A stretch of 23,013 bases of DNA from Candidatus Rifleibacteriota bacterium (GCA_016213865.1 JACQZL010000114.1:1-23013); one strand, 5' to 3'. Positions 5,609 through 13,887 are shown, counted from the stretch's first letter. The notes: generated by a model not told the origin, from the letters alone. Made by a program: numbers and translations.

Positions 5609-6292
5609 CTACAGATCGAACTTGGTCAGGAACGCGTTGCGTGCGAACTGGAAGAGGAAGCCTCCGATGAAGAGCGCGCCGGCGGCCCCGATGGCGAGGC
5701 TGCCCAGGTCGGCGTAGAGGCAGATGAGAAGGGGGATGAAGGCGCCGACCAGGAACGCGTGGACGGCCTTGCGCTCGATCCGGCCTTCGGCCAGGCCGGT
5801 GGAGATCGACAGGATACTGAGCACCGATGCGGCCAGCCAGTAGAGCGGCGAGAGCATCAGCAGCACGCAGCCGGCCACGGAGAAGAAGACGAACGGCTGC
5901 AGGACCGTGCCGAGTGTGATGCTGGCCAGCCAGATGGCGAAGCCCGTGCCGAAGAGCTTCACCCCCGTGATGCTGTTGCCGTAGGCGAGAGTCGCGAAGT
6001 AGGCGGGGGTCGGAAACCCGTCCCGGCGGCGAGCGTAGGCGGCCGGGATCGGCGTGTTCTCGTTGATCTTGAGGACCTCGTCGGCCGGGATGACCACGTC
6101 CGAGGCCGCGGCGATCGGCAGGGCGTAGCTGGAGGACCGGCTGCCGCCGCACCCGTAGACGCTGCAGCCGCCGGTGAACTCCCAGCAGTCCTTGTGGTGC
6201 GGGGTGCCGCAGTCCTTGCAGCTCAGGACCCCATCGGGGCCGATCTGCTCTCCGCACACCCGACAGACGATTGTTTCAGCGGCTGAAGGCAT
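5609..6292 (-). CDS. Prokaryotic RING-like zinc-finger membrane protein
   Basis: A 227-aa protein from ATG 6292 (a TTG at 6301 would add three residues). Residues 10-48 hold a treble-clef RING/PHD-like ligand set: CRVC (10-13), CKDC (25-28), H33-x2-C36, C43 and C48, matching the prokaryotic RING finger family 1 pattern. The C-terminal half has hydrophobic segments at about residues 110-130, 132-160 and 180-215, giving three or four membrane spans. In eukaryotes such fingers recruit E2 enzymes; in bacteria the role is unknown, and no ubiquitin-like, E1 or E2 gene is nearby. A possible extended -10 (TGGTAGTTT, 6326-6318) lies upstream, and GGGAAG precedes the start. Confidence 0.7.
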   Translation of the reverse strand: MPSAAETIVCRVCGEQIGPDGVLSCKDCGTPHHKDCWEFTGGCSVYGCGGSRSSSYALPIAAASDVVIPADEVLKINENTPIPAAYARRRDGFPTPAYFATLAYGNSITGVKLFGTGFAIWLASITLGTVLQPFVFFSVAGCVLLMLSPLYWLAASVLSILSISTGLAEGRIERKAVHAFLVGAFIPLLICLYADLGSLAIGAAGALFIGGFLFQFARNAFLTKFDL

Positions 6293-6498
6293 CGTGGCCA
6301 ATCACTTCCCATGCACAAAACTACCACGATCTGGCCATTTGTCCCACAAGGATGGTCCGGAATGGATACATATCCGGGCCCAAAGGCAGGCCATGCACGT
6401 CCGGGGCCAGGACCGCGAGGCCCGGGACTCGACACTCGAAAAGTGAGACTCGAGGCGGAGGACGGAGGTTCCGCCGGGCCCGGGAGGGCTGCGAGGCG

Positions 6499-7092
6499 CT
6501 ACTCCACCGGCACCACGACGGCCCCGAAGTCGGGCTCCAGGACCAACATCTGATCCATTCGGATCCCCGCCTTGTAGAGGATGCGCCCGCGGCCCCAGCG
6601 GCACAGGTCGGCGAAGAGCTTGGCCGCTTCGGGGCTCAGTTCCTTGTGGAGCGGCGGGATGGCCGCCATGTTCTGGGCGAACTGGCGGATCGCCTCGGTC
6701 ACCTTGGGCCAGTCGCCGTTGTTGCGGATCTTCCAGTAGACGTAGCGCTTGTCGCCGGGATCGGCGAAGTGGTGGCCGTCCAGGAAGGCCTCGAGCTTCT
6801 CCTGGAGGCCCTTGAGCGTGACGTTGACGAGGCGGTCGATCGGGCTGTCCGTGGTGGGCGCGGCCGGCGCATCGCCCGACATCGAGCGGACCCGGGTCCC
6901 GCGACCCTCGAGGGTCTGGAGGCGCTTCTCGAGGTCCTGGACCTTGAGCGTCAGAGCCTTCACGGTCGCCGCCAGAGAGGATTCGCTCGAGCCCGCCGGC
7001 AGATCGTCGAATCCCGGAGACTGGGCTGCGGCCCAGGGAGCAGCAATCAGGGTGATGGCCAGGACGAGGACGGTCGGGCGAAGCGAGAACAT
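6499..7092 (-). CDS. Secreted coiled-coil protein of unknown function
   Basis: A 197-aa protein with a clear Sec signal peptide (MFSLRPTVLVLAITLIAAPW, cleavage near AAA-QS, residue 23). A heptad-like stretch follows (VKALTLKVQDLEKRLQTLEG, about residues 45-64), then a soluble domain with several tryptophans and DGHHFADPGDKRYVYWKIR. The start at ATG 7092 is set by the signal peptide and by GGAGG 8 nt upstream; longer frames read through intergenic sequence. I do not recognise the family. Probably a periplasmic protein oligomerising by its coiled coil. Confidence 0.7.
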   Translation of the reverse strand: MFSLRPTVLVLAITLIAAPWAAAQSPGFDDLPAGSSESSLAATVKALTLKVQDLEKRLQTLEGRGTRVRSMSGDAPAAPTTDSPIDRLVNVTLKGLQEKLEAFLDGHHFADPGDKRYVYWKIRNNGDWPKVTEAIRQFAQNMAAIPPLHKELSPEAAKLFADLCRWGRGRILYKAGIRMDQMLVLEPDFGAVVVPVE

Positions 7093-7200
7093 CGAACACC
7101 TCCAGTGTCGTTCAGATCTACCTACGAACCGGCAGCGCCGAAGTTGCCGTGCCCGGCGTGGGCATTGCCACGGCACTCCCGGGCAAAACCCACGGCGTCG

Positions 7201-7209
7201 TGCTAAGGT
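7201..7209 (+). promoter_or_regulatory. Extended -10 element upstream of the cNMP-binding gene
   Basis: TGCTAAGGT matches the TGnTAnnnT pattern seen before other genes of the window. It lies 33 nt upstream of ATG 7243 in the divergent intergenic region shared with the secreted protein. No good -35 is visible. Confidence 0.3.
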
Positions 7210-7242
7210 TCCTCGACGTCCGCGACGCGACCTCCCACGCCC

Positions 7243-8406
7243 ATGAACAATGCCGCCATCTACGACATCCTCCTGTTCAGCGCCGACCGTGGCCTGGCCG
7301 AGGCGATCACGGAGGCGAGACCCGATTCGTATCTGGTCCGGATCGCCGACACCAGGACCCAGCTCGAGGCGGCGCTCGCCAACTTCTCGCTGGACCTCCT
7401 GCTCTTCCATGCTCCCGACGGCGCCGAGCTGGATCTGCTGTGCGAAATCGGGGAACGAGCGAAGCTCCCGCCCACGATCCTGATCTCGCGGTACACCGCG
7501 CTGCAGGAGCGTCCCCGCAACGACCGGCTCATGGCCCTGGGGCTGAGCAGCTTCATCCCGTGGCCGTTGGAGACCACCGAGCTAGCCGAGCGGCTGGACA
7601 GCAACTTCGCCCGCAACCCGAAGCCCTTCGGAGATCTGCAGCACAAGCGCCTGTATCGCCAGGGCGAGCCGATCTTCCTCGAGAACGAGGTCGGTCACGA
7701 GTGCTACACCATCGTGTCGGGCCGGGTGCGCATCTGCCGGGTCATCGAGAGCCGCACGCTCTACGAGGTGGGGATGCTCGGCCCGGGCGAGGTTTTCGGT
7801 GAAATGGCCCTGCTCCGCTCGACCCGCCGCTCGGGTATGGCCCTCGCCGTCGACGACGTGATCGTCACCGTGACCACCCGGGAGACCTTCCGACACGTGG
7901 TGGAGACCAACAGCGGCTTTGTGCAGAACCTGATGCGCGTCCTCTCGCGGCGGATCCTCGATCTGGAGAGCCGGCTCTACGGCTCGCTGCCGCCGCGTGC
8001 GCCGGTCGCCGACCATGTCCCGCGCGGCACGGAGCGCAAGGGAGGCCGGCGCAGGTTCTCCCCTGGAGAGGTCCTCTTCTCTCCGCAGGAGCGAGCCACG
8101 CGCTTCTACCTGGTCGAGAAGGGCCAGGTCGGGCTGACGCCGATCGGAGGAACCTCCGGGCAAGGCCCCGCGGAGATTGCTCCCGGGCAACTCCTGGGCG
8201 AGGTCGAGCATCTGCTCGACCGGCCCTACGAGGCAACGGCCACCGCACTGGTGGAGACGATCTGTGTGCCGCTGGACGGCCGAGCGCTCGCGAACGGAAA
8301 CCAGGCTGAGCCGGCCCTGTGCCTGAAATTGGCCCAGGGACTGGCGGCCAAGCTCGACGCGCTCCTCGACGGCATGTCCGCGAGGCAAATGCACGAGGTG
8401 TTCTGA
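7243..8406 (+). CDS. Receiver-like protein with two cyclic-nucleotide-binding domains
   Basis: A 387-aa protein with three modules. Residues about 7-120 look like a response-regulator receiver, but the phospho-acceptor position reads LLLFHAP instead of LLLDxxMP, so phosphorylation is unlikely. Residues about 131-245 are a cyclic-nucleotide-binding domain with the phosphate-binding cassette VFGEMALLRSTRRSGMAL (184-201), close to the canonical GEMALL..xPRSA. Residues about 270-375 are a second, more degenerate one (LLGEVEHLLDRPYEATATA, 317-335). There is no C-terminal HTH, so it is not a CRP-type transcription factor. It lies 29 nt before a GspE/PilB ATPase in the same direction and could regulate that ATPase. 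Domain calls are firm; the role is inferred. Confidence 0.8.
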   Translation: MNNAAIYDILLFSADRGLAEAITEARPDSYLVRIADTRTQLEAALANFSLDLLLFHAPDGAELDLLCEIGERAKLPPTILISRYTALQERPRNDRLMALGLSSFIPWPLETTELAERLDSNFARNPKPFGDLQHKRLYRQGEPIFLENEVGHECYTIVSGRVRICRVIESRTLYEVGMLGPGEVFGEMALLRSTRRSGMALAVDDVIVTVTTRETFRHVVETNSGFVQNLMRVLSRRILDLESRLYGSLPPRAPVADHVPRGTERKGGRRRFSPGEVLFSPQERATRFYLVEKGQVGLTPIGGTSGQGPAEIAPGQLLGEVEHLLDRPYEATATALVETICVPLDGRALANGNQAEPALCLKLAQGLAAKLDALLDGMSARQMHEVF

Positions 8407-8435
8407 CCTCCCGGCCGACGGCAGGTGGAGCCAGG

Positions 8436-10124
8436 ATGACGACCCAGCTCAACAAGACGCTCAAGGACTCAGGACTGGTGGCGGCCGCGGTCTTCGACAG
8501 GCTTGCGGAGGAAGCCGACCGCGACGGGCGTTCGCTCGTGCTGGCGCTGGGCCAGGTCGACGGCGTGGGCGAGGAGGCGCTGGCCCTGCTGGTGGCCAGA
8601 CACCACGGCCTTCCCTTTGCCCACCTGCACCCGGGCCGGGTCGAGGCCGGGCTCTTCGCGATCCTGGGAGTGCCGGAGTGGACGCGACTGCACGCGTTGC
8701 CGATCGCCCTGGGCGGGACGGTCGTCACGGTGGCCGCCGCGGACCCCGACGTGCTCGAGGAGGCCAGGAAGGCTCTCGAGGAGCGGCAACTGACGATGCA
8801 AGTGGTGGTCGCGCCCGAGAGTGAGATTGCGGCCGAGCTGGCGAAGCTCTCCGGAGGTGAACAGGGGCCGTCTCCGCGCCTGGAGGCGACGCTCTTCGAG
8901 GAAGCCGAGCGCGTGCTGGCGAAGGCCCTGGCCGAGGAGGACGGCCCAACCGCCGTCGAGGCCCTGCTCGGTCTGGCGGTCCAGATCTACGCTTCGGACC
9001 TTCACCTCTCCTGGGAGCCCGATCGGTTGGTGGCGCGTTTCCGCAAGGACGGGAGCCTCCGACCTCTGCGCATCCCAGCCTCCGAGAACAGCGTGGCCCG
9101 CATCATCTCGGCGTTCAAGGTGCTCGCGACGCTCGACATCGCGGCCCGACGCCATCCGCAGGACGGGCGTACGCGAGTCGAGCTCCACCGCGAGGGGCTG
9201 CCGCAATCGGTGCTGGTGCGGGTCGCCCTCCTTCCCAGCCGGCGCGGCGAGAAGCTGGCCGTGCGCATCCTGGAGGCCGGCGCGCGTTTGATGGACCTGA
9301 CGGAGATCGGCCTGACGCGTACCAACCTGGGCCGCGTGCGGGAGGCGCTGCGCTTCCCTAGCGGGCTCTTCCTGGTCACGGGCCCGACCGGCTGCGGCAA
9401 GACGACGACCCTCTACGCGGCGCTCGACTACCTGGCGCGCGAGGAGGTCTCCATCTTCACGATCGAGGACCCGATCGAGTTCGACTTTCCGGGGGCCTAT
9501 CAGTCCCAGGTCAACGAAACGATCGGGGTGACCTTTCCGCTGTTGCTGCGCGCCCTGGTGCGCCAGGACCCGGACATCGTGCTGCTGGGCGAGATCCGCG
9601 ACAACGAGAGCGCCCAGACCGCCCTGCAGGCCGCCCATTCCGGCCGGCTGTTGCTCTCATCGTTGCACGCCAACAGCGCCTGCACGGCCGTGACGCGCCT
9701 GATCGACATGGGCGTGGAGCCGTTCGTCCTGGGCAGTTGCTCCCGGGCGATCATCGCCCAGCGCCTGGTCCGGCGCCTGTGCGACTGCAAACGCCCCGTC
9801 TACCGCATGTCGGAGCGCCTCGTGGCGATCAAGGAGTCGTTCCGGATCGTCGGCTCCAGCCTCTTCGAGCCGGTAGGCTGCGAGCACTGCCTGCACACCG
9901 GATTCCGCGGCCGCATCGCGGTCCACGAAGTCCTGACGTTCGATCGGGAGCTGGCCGACCTGGTGATGGCCAGGGCAACGTCGAGCCAGCTCCTGACGGC
10001 GGCCCGCAGCCGCGGATTCCAGGGAATGGCGCACGACGGCTTTTCAAAAGCCTTCGCCGGCCTCACGACCGTCTCCGAGGTAGAACGGCAGGTCGGCCCC
10101 GCGCCCGGTCTGGAGGCGTGCTAG
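8436..10124 (+). CDS. GspE/PilB-family secretion or pilus assembly ATPase
   Basis: A 562-aa hexameric motor ATPase of the type II secretion/type IV pilus family. An N-terminal MshEN-like domain (about residues 10-140) precedes the ATPase core. Walker A is GPTGCGKT (316-323), the Asp box FTIEDPIEF (341-349), Walker B DPDIVLLGEIRD (378-389) and the His box AAHSGRLLLSSLHAN (399-413). A zinc site is suggested by C449, C451, C482 and C485 (LCDCK...GCEHC), slightly abbreviated from the usual CxxC pairs. I start it at ATG 8436, after AGGTGGAG and matching the family N-terminus; the open frame upstream overlaps the previous gene. MshEN domains of the family can bind c-di-GMP. No pilin, PilC or secretin gene is adjacent. 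Confidence 0.9.
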   Translation: MTTQLNKTLKDSGLVAAAVFDRLAEEADRDGRSLVLALGQVDGVGEEALALLVARHHGLPFAHLHPGRVEAGLFAILGVPEWTRLHALPIALGGTVVTVAAADPDVLEEARKALEERQLTMQVVVAPESEIAAELAKLSGGEQGPSPRLEATLFEEAERVLAKALAEEDGPTAVEALLGLAVQIYASDLHLSWEPDRLVARFRKDGSLRPLRIPASENSVARIISAFKVLATLDIAARRHPQDGRTRVELHREGLPQSVLVRVALLPSRRGEKLAVRILEAGARLMDLTEIGLTRTNLGRVREALRFPSGLFLVTGPTGCGKTTTLYAALDYLAREEVSIFTIEDPIEFDFPGAYQSQVNETIGVTFPLLLRALVRQDPDIVLLGEIRDNESAQTALQAAHSGRLLLSSLHANSACTAVTRLIDMGVEPFVLGSCSRAIIAQRLVRRLCDCKRPVYRMSERLVAIKESFRIVGSSLFEPVGCEHCLHTGFRGRIAVHEVLTFDRELADLVMARATSSQLLTAARSRGFQGMAHDGFSKAFAGLTTVSEVERQVGPAPGLEAC

Positions 10125-10904
10125 CTACTCGCCGCTCCGGGCCTCGTCCTCAGGGCCTGCGGGCAAATAGAGCTTGCCCTTCTTGACGACGAGGTTCTCG
10201 GCAACCAACTCGTTGGCCGGCTGGCGCAGGGTCTGCCACTTCTCGTTGACGACCTGGCCCAGGTTGAAGAGCGTGATGCCGTCCCGCTGTTCTTTCAGGG
10301 CGTCGAGGATCGTGATGCGGTAGGCCTTGCGCCGTTCGACCTCGGCTTCGGGATCGAATTCTTCGCTGGAGGTCACTCGCCGGCGCTCGATGTTGTAGTG
10401 GTTGTTGCACAGGCCCTTGGCGTAGTGGTCGCGCTTGCAGCCCGCGATGCGGCAGCCCTTGGCGCCCTTCGCCGCGGCCAGTTTCGCCTTCTCGAACCGC
10501 GCCTGCTCGACGGCCGGCTTCACCTTGGGCATCAGGAAATAGAGCCCGTTGGCCTCGCGGATCTTCTTGCTGCGCTTGAGGAACCGGAGGGAGGCGATCA
10601 GGCCCTGCCACTTCACGTCCAGCCGCTCGGCCAGGTCCTGCATGCGCAGGCCGGTGGGAGCATCCTTCAGAGCAAACAGGATCTTGGGAGGCTCGACCTT
10701 GAAATCGACCGGCTGGAAGCGGTTGGCACGGGAGCCGAACCGAGCGAGCTTCACGGCCCTCAGCACGATCGGCTGGGACTTGGCCGAGCGCGCCTTCGCA
10801 AGATGCTCGGGAGGAGCGAGAAGGAATTTCCTCTTGCCGGTTTCGATCTCGAGACCTTGGGCCAACAGTTCCTCGACAAGCTCCCGCAGTTGCTCCAGCT
10901 TCAT
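10125..10904 (-). CDS. Winged-helix protein with central zinc knuckle
   Basis: A 259-aa basic protein. Residues about 70-126 look like a winged helix (ILFALKDAPTGLRMQDLAER ... NGLYFL). Residues 151-170 form a compact zinc motif, C-x4-C-x3-H-x5-C-x2-H (CRIAGCKRDHYAKGLCNNHY), like those found beside HNH or other DNA-binding modules. Residues about 193-247 look like a second winged helix (ILDALKEQRDGITLFNLGQV ... GKLYLP). The start at ATG 10904 is fixed by AGGAGG 6 nt upstream. The stop directly abuts the stop of the convergent ATPase gene. No catalytic HNH residues are seen, so a DNA- or RNA-binding regulator is more likely than a nuclease. The family is unknown to me. Confidence 0.7.
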   Translation of the reverse strand: MKLEQLRELVEELLAQGLEIETGKRKFLLAPPEHLAKARSAKSQPIVLRAVKLARFGSRANRFQPVDFKVEPPKILFALKDAPTGLRMQDLAERLDVKWQGLIASLRFLKRSKKIREANGLYFLMPKVKPAVEQARFEKAKLAAAKGAKGCRIAGCKRDHYAKGLCNNHYNIERRRVTSSEEFDPEAEVERRKAYRITILDALKEQRDGITLFNLGQVVNEKWQTLRQPANELVAENLVVKKGKLYLPAGPEDEARSGE

Positions 10905-10949
10905 TTTTCCTCCTTGAAAATGCCTGTTCGACGAGCTCTGTGCACCACC

Positions 10950-11004
10950 GACCGGCTTCTCCCACTGGCCCGCCCAGTCAGCAGGGGCGGGACACGCGCC
11001 GGTC
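10950..11004 (-). promoter_or_regulatory. Structured 5' leader of the winged-helix/zinc gene
   Basis: A two-level hairpin lies in the roughly 100-nt untranslated leader. The outer stem GACCGGC/GCCGGTC (10950-10956 with 10998-11004) encloses a perfect inner stem CCCGCCC/GGGCGGG (10969-10975 with 10985-10991, 9-nt loop). It lies between the promoter at 11013 and the ribosome binding site. It could be an autoregulatory site or a cis-acting RNA; it matches no riboswitch I know. Confidence 0.45.
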
Positions 11005-11012
11005 GCCCTGAA

Positions 11013-11041
11013 ATTATGACAGACCCGGGTGGAACTTCCAA
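11013..11041 (-). promoter_or_regulatory. Promoter of the winged-helix/zinc gene
   Basis: On the minus strand TTGGAA (11041-11036), a 17-nt spacer and CATAAT (11018-11013), with an extended TG at 11021-11020. It lies about 110 nt upstream of ATG 10904. Confidence 0.6.
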
Positions 11042-11091
11042 GACCCTCCGACATGAAAATCCAAACTCGCGCGGCAAGGCATGGGGCCTCT

Positions 11092-12699
11092 TCACATCCG
11101 AAAGACCCCGTAGCCGGCCGGGCCGAGGGGCGCGCGCGAGGTGGCGGCGAGCGCGAGCGTCATCGCGTCGCGGGTCTCGAGCGGGTCCAGGAGGCCGTCG
11201 TCCCAGAGCCGCGCCGTGCTGTAGTAGGGGCTGCCTTCTTCCTCGTACTTGGCCAGCGTGGGCGCGCGGAACGTGTCCTGCTCTTCTTGCGTCAGGTCCC
11301 GCCCCTTGGCCCTGAGCTGGTCCAGTTTCACCTGCAGAAGGACGCTCGACGCCTGCTCGCCCCCCATCACCGAGATGCGCGCGTTGGGCCACATCCACAG
11401 GAACCGTGGACCGTAGGCCCGCCCGCACATCCCGTAGTTGCCGGCGCCGTGGCTGGCCCCGACCAGGATCGTGAACTTCGGGACGCGGGCGTTGGCCACG
11501 GCGTTGACCATCTTGGCCCCGTCCTTGGCAATGCCCTGCCGTTCGTAGTGGCTCCCGACGATGAAGCCGGTGATGTTCTGGAGGAACAGGAGCGGAAGGC
11601 CCCTGGCGTCGCACAGCTCGATGAAGTGGGTGGCCTTGAGCGCGCTCTCGCTGAAGAGCACCCCGTTGTTGGCGACGACGCCGAGCTCGTAGCCCCCGAT
11701 CCGGCCGAAGCCGGTCACCAGGGTCGTCGCGTAGAGGGCCTTGAACTCGTGGAACAGGCTGCCATCCAAAAGGCGCGCCAGCACTTCCCGGATTTCGCAC
11801 GCCTTGCGCGGGTCGATCGGGACGATGCCGTGGAGCTCTTCCGGGTCGTAGTGCGGCGGGAGGGGTGCCTGCCTTCGCCAAAGGGGCGCGGGGCGTTCGC
11901 CGAGGTTCTCCACGATGTCACGCGCGATGGCCAGGGCGTGCTCGTCGTCGTCGGCCAGGTGGTCGGCCACGCCCGAGGAGCGCGTGTGCACATCGCCGCC
12001 GCCCAGGTCCTCGGCCGTCACCTCTTCACCGGTTGCGGCCTTGACGAGGGGCGGACCTCCGAGGAAGATCGTGCCCTGGTTGCGAACGATGACCACCTCG
12101 TCGGACATGGCGGGGACGTAGGCGCCCCCGGCGGTGCAACTGCCCATCACGACGGCGATCTGGGGGATGCCCAGGGCGGACATCCTCGCCTGGTTGTAGA
12201 AGATCCGCCCGAAGTGGTCGCGATCCGGGAAAACCTCGGCCTGGAGCGGAAGAAAGGCCCCTCCGCTGTCGACCAGGTAGACACAGGGCAGTCGGTTCTC
12301 GGTGGCGATGTCCTGCGCCCGCAGGTGCTTCTTCACCGTCACGGGGTGGTAGGTGCCGCCCTTCACGGTCGCGTCGTTGGCGACGACCATCACCTCGCGG
12401 CCGTGGATCACGCCGATGCCCGTCACCAGGCCCGCGCACGGCACCTCGCCGCCATACATCCCGTGGGCCGCGAGCGTCGAGAGCTCCAGGAACGGCGTGT
12501 CCGGGTCCAGCAGGCGCTCTACCCGGTCGCGCACCAGCAGCTTCCCGCGCGACAGGTGCTTGGCCCGCGCGGGCTCGGGACCACCCAGGCGTGCCCGGGC
12601 CGTTTCCTCCCGGAGCCGGCCGATCAGCTCGAGCATCTGCCTGCGGTTCTCTCGGTACTCGGGGGTGTCGGTTCGAATATGGGATTCGATTCGGTCCAT
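11092..12699 (-). CDS. mccB: Acyl-CoA carboxylase carboxyltransferase beta subunit, methylcrotonyl-CoA type
   Basis: A 535-aa carboxyltransferase, the usual length for MccB. It transfers CO2 from carboxybiotin to an enoyl-CoA, most likely 3-methylcrotonyl-CoA in leucine breakdown. Key blocks: [97 protein letters not shown] and [19 protein letters not shown], which are characteristic of MCC rather than propionyl-CoA carboxylase. The start at ATG 12699 gives the standard N-terminus. The biotin-carrying alpha subunit and other leucine-degradation genes are not in the window. Geranyl-CoA carboxylase is a less likely alternative. Confidence 0.93.
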   Translation of the reverse strand: MDRIESHIRTDTPEYRENRRQMLELIGRLREETARARLGGPEPARAKHLSRGKLLVRDRVERLLDPDTPFLELSTLAAHGMYGGEVPCAGLVTGIGVIHGREVMVVANDATVKGGTYHPVTVKKHLRAQDIATENRLPCVYLVDSGGAFLPLQAEVFPDRDHFGRIFYNQARMSALGIPQIAVVMGSCTAGGAYVPAMSDEVVIVRNQGTIFLGGPPLVKAATGEEVTAEDLGGGDVHTRSSGVADHLADDDEHALAIARDIVENLGERPAPLWRRQAPLPPHYDPEELHGIVPIDPRKACEIREVLARLLDGSLFHEFKALYATTLVTGFGRIGGYELGVVANNGVLFSESALKATHFIELCDARGLPLLFLQNITGFIVGSHYERQGIAKDGAKMVNAVANARVPKFTILVGASHGAGNYGMCGRAYGPRFLWMWPNARISVMGGEQASSVLLQVKLDQLRAKGRDLTQEEQDTFRAPTLAKYEEEGSPYYSTARLWDDGLLDPLETRDAMTLALAATSRAPLGPAGYGVFRM

Positions 12700-12750
12700 G
12701 GATTAGCACGGGGAGACACACCTGTCCCAGCTCTCTCGCCTCCGACCGAC

Positions 12751-12759
12751 AGAGTACCA
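12751..12759 (-). promoter_or_regulatory. Extended -10 element of mccB
   Basis: On the minus strand TGGTACTCT, identical to the element before cbiO. It lies about 52 nt upstream of ATG 12699. No clear -35 is seen, which an extended -10 tolerates. No Shine-Dalgarno sequence precedes the ATG. Confidence 0.4.
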
Positions 12760-12798
12760 GAGATGTGCTCCTTCCTGGCCAAAGGTACCTTTCGTGTC

Positions 12799-12875
12799 GG
12801 GTGCATGTCGCGTAGGTGCCCCCCCCTTGCAGGAGAAACACAGAGACGCAGAGACACGGAGGCACAGAGGGATCT
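12799..12875 (+). repeat. Dispersed repeat 'CACAGAG', copy 1
   Basis: It begins GGGTGCATG, passes through a run of eight to nine C and reads AACACAGAGACGCAGAGACA to GGATCT. The inverted copy at 15017-15086 matches over its whole length, except for about a 10-bp deletion within the CAGAG track. Downstream (TGTGGCTCTGTGGCTCT, to about 12898) is roughly complementary to the track, so copy 1 can fold. Non-coding. Confidence 0.75.
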
Positions 12876-12967
12876 TCTCCTGTGGCTCTGTGGCTCTATG
12901 TCGAAGAGTCAAGCCAGGGCAGTCCCGACAGGCGTGGGACCACATGCGAGACACGCACCCTCTCGGG

Positions 12968-13013
12968 TCAGCGGATGTCAGCGCGTGTCAGCCGATGTCA
13001 GCGGATGTCAGCG
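12968..13013 (+). repeat. Tandem 10-bp repeat (TCAGCGGATG type)
   Basis: Four and a half units with a strict 10-bp period: TCAGCGGATG, TCAGCGCGTG, TCAGCCGATG, TCAGCGGATG, TCAGCGCTGT. Ten bp is close to one helical turn, so each TCAGC would face the same side of the DNA. It may be a phased protein-binding site or simple replication slippage. Confidence 0.7.
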
Positions 13014-13083
13014 CTGTTGCAGTGGTTACGGGGTTAACGTGCGCGTCACGTTCGCCAAACCGCGCGACCCGAGGAGGTCCGAA

Positions 13084-13356
13084 ATGCGTTCGCGTGCTCC
13101 GATGCGCCCCTGGTCCGGCATGAAGTTCCTGATCCCGTCCACGCCCTATCTGCCCCTGCCGTCAGCGGTCATCGACGGCATCACCACCCGCGGCGGCAGC
13201 CTGGCCGGTCCCGAAGGCCCCGTCGACGTGGTCGTCTTGCCCGAGGATGCCGACCTGGGCCGGGTCCGACACTCCGCGGCGGCCCGCTGGATCGGAGAGG
13301 GAGCGCTCATCATGTGGGAAGGAGCCTTCCTGCGAGCCTTGCACGCGCGGCCTTGA
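13084..13356 (+). CDS. Small BRCT-like protein
   Basis: A 90-aa protein. The start at ATG 13084 is fixed by GAGGAGG. The pattern fits a single BRCT fold: a first strand (MKFLIPS), then VIDGITTRGGSLAGPEGPVD with the Gly-Gly turn, VVVLPEDADLGRVRHSAAAR, and WIGEGALIMWEGAFLRALHA, with the Trp expected in the last helix. BRCT domains bind phosphopeptides or DNA, and bacteria normally carry one only at the C-terminus of DNA ligase LigA. A stand-alone copy is uncommon. The assignment rests on pattern resemblance and needs a profile search. Confidence 0.6.
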   Translation: MRSRAPMRPWSGMKFLIPSTPYLPLPSAVIDGITTRGGSLAGPEGPVDVVVLPEDADLGRVRHSAAARWIGEGALIMWEGAFLRALHARP

Positions 13357-13442
13357 CGACAGAGGGTGGTTCCTTGCCCGCCCACCCACGGGACATGCAC
13401 CCCGGCCGCAACGCGAGGGTGGAGGCCCGAGGACGGAGGCGG

Positions 13443-13448
13443 TAGGCT
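13443..13448 (+). promoter_or_regulatory. Possible -10 element of the epimerase gene
   Basis: TAGGCT lies 13 nt before ATG 13462, the same distance as for cbiM. There is no TG extension and no Shine-Dalgarno sequence, suggesting a very short leader. Confidence 0.3.
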
Positions 13449-13461
13449 GACTCCCGCACCC

Positions 13462-13887
13462 ATGCTCGACCGCCTCGACCACATCGGGATCGCCGTGCGA
13501 GACCTCGACCGGGCTCTCGCCCTGTACCGTGACGTCCTGGGGATGAAGCACCTGGGCACGTTCGACGACGCGGGCCGGCAGTTGCGGGCGGCCGTGATGG
13601 AGTGCGGCGACGTACACCTGGAGCTCCTCGTGCCGGCGACGCCGGAATCGGTCATCGGCCGCTTCCTCGAGAAACGTGGCGAGGGCATCCACCACCTCTG
13701 CTTTGAAGTGGACGACATCCGGGCAGCACTGGCCGGCCTGGAGGCCGCCGGGCTGCGACTGGTGGATCGGGAGCCCCGGCCCGGAGTCGGAGGCCACTTG
13801 GTGGCCTTCGTCCATCCCGCGTCGACGGGCGGCGTCCTGCTCGAAGTGGTCGAGAAGAAAAAACAACCTTCCACGGGTTCTGTCTGA
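13462..13887 (+). CDS. mce: Methylmalonyl-CoA epimerase
   Basis: A 141-aa vicinal-oxygen-chelate protein that interconverts (2R)- and (2S)-methylmalonyl-CoA in propionate and branched-chain metabolism. The two beta-alpha-beta-beta-beta modules supply the expected metal ligands: H7 (LDHIGIAV), E54 (VHLELL), H77 or H78 (GIHHLCFEV) and E128 (GGVLLEVV). The length is that of the family. It does not need its neighbours for function, but a carboxylase for a related substrate lies 0.8 kb away. The last residues after EVVEKKK lie in a hairpin-forming stretch. Confidence 0.92.
   Translation: MLDRLDHIGIAVRDLDRALALYRDVLGMKHLGTFDDAGRQLRAAVMECGDVHLELLVPATPESVIGRFLEKRGEGIHHLCFEVDDIRAALAGLEAAGLRLVDREPRPGVGGHLVAFVHPASTGGVLLEVVEKKKQPSTGSV

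Larger units (their letters stand above)
12700..13083. other. Intergenic region with promoter, repeat and tandem 10-mers
   Basis: No gene is supported in this 384-nt gap between divergent genes. It holds the extended -10 for mccB (12751-12759), one copy of the 'CACAGAG' repeat (12799-12875, with a further self-complementary tail to about 12898) and a tandem 10-bp repeat (12968-13013). The GAGGAGG before ATG 13084 belongs to the next gene. Confidence 0.6.

Noticed and set aside
12968..13013. CRISPR-like array
   Set aside because: The units are 10 bp with no spacers and no cas genes are present.
11029..13356. A 775-codon plus-strand open frame opposite mccB
   Set aside because: It is antisense to a well-conserved carboxyltransferase and exists because of high third-position GC. 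Only its last 90 codons, behind a GAGGAGG site, look real.
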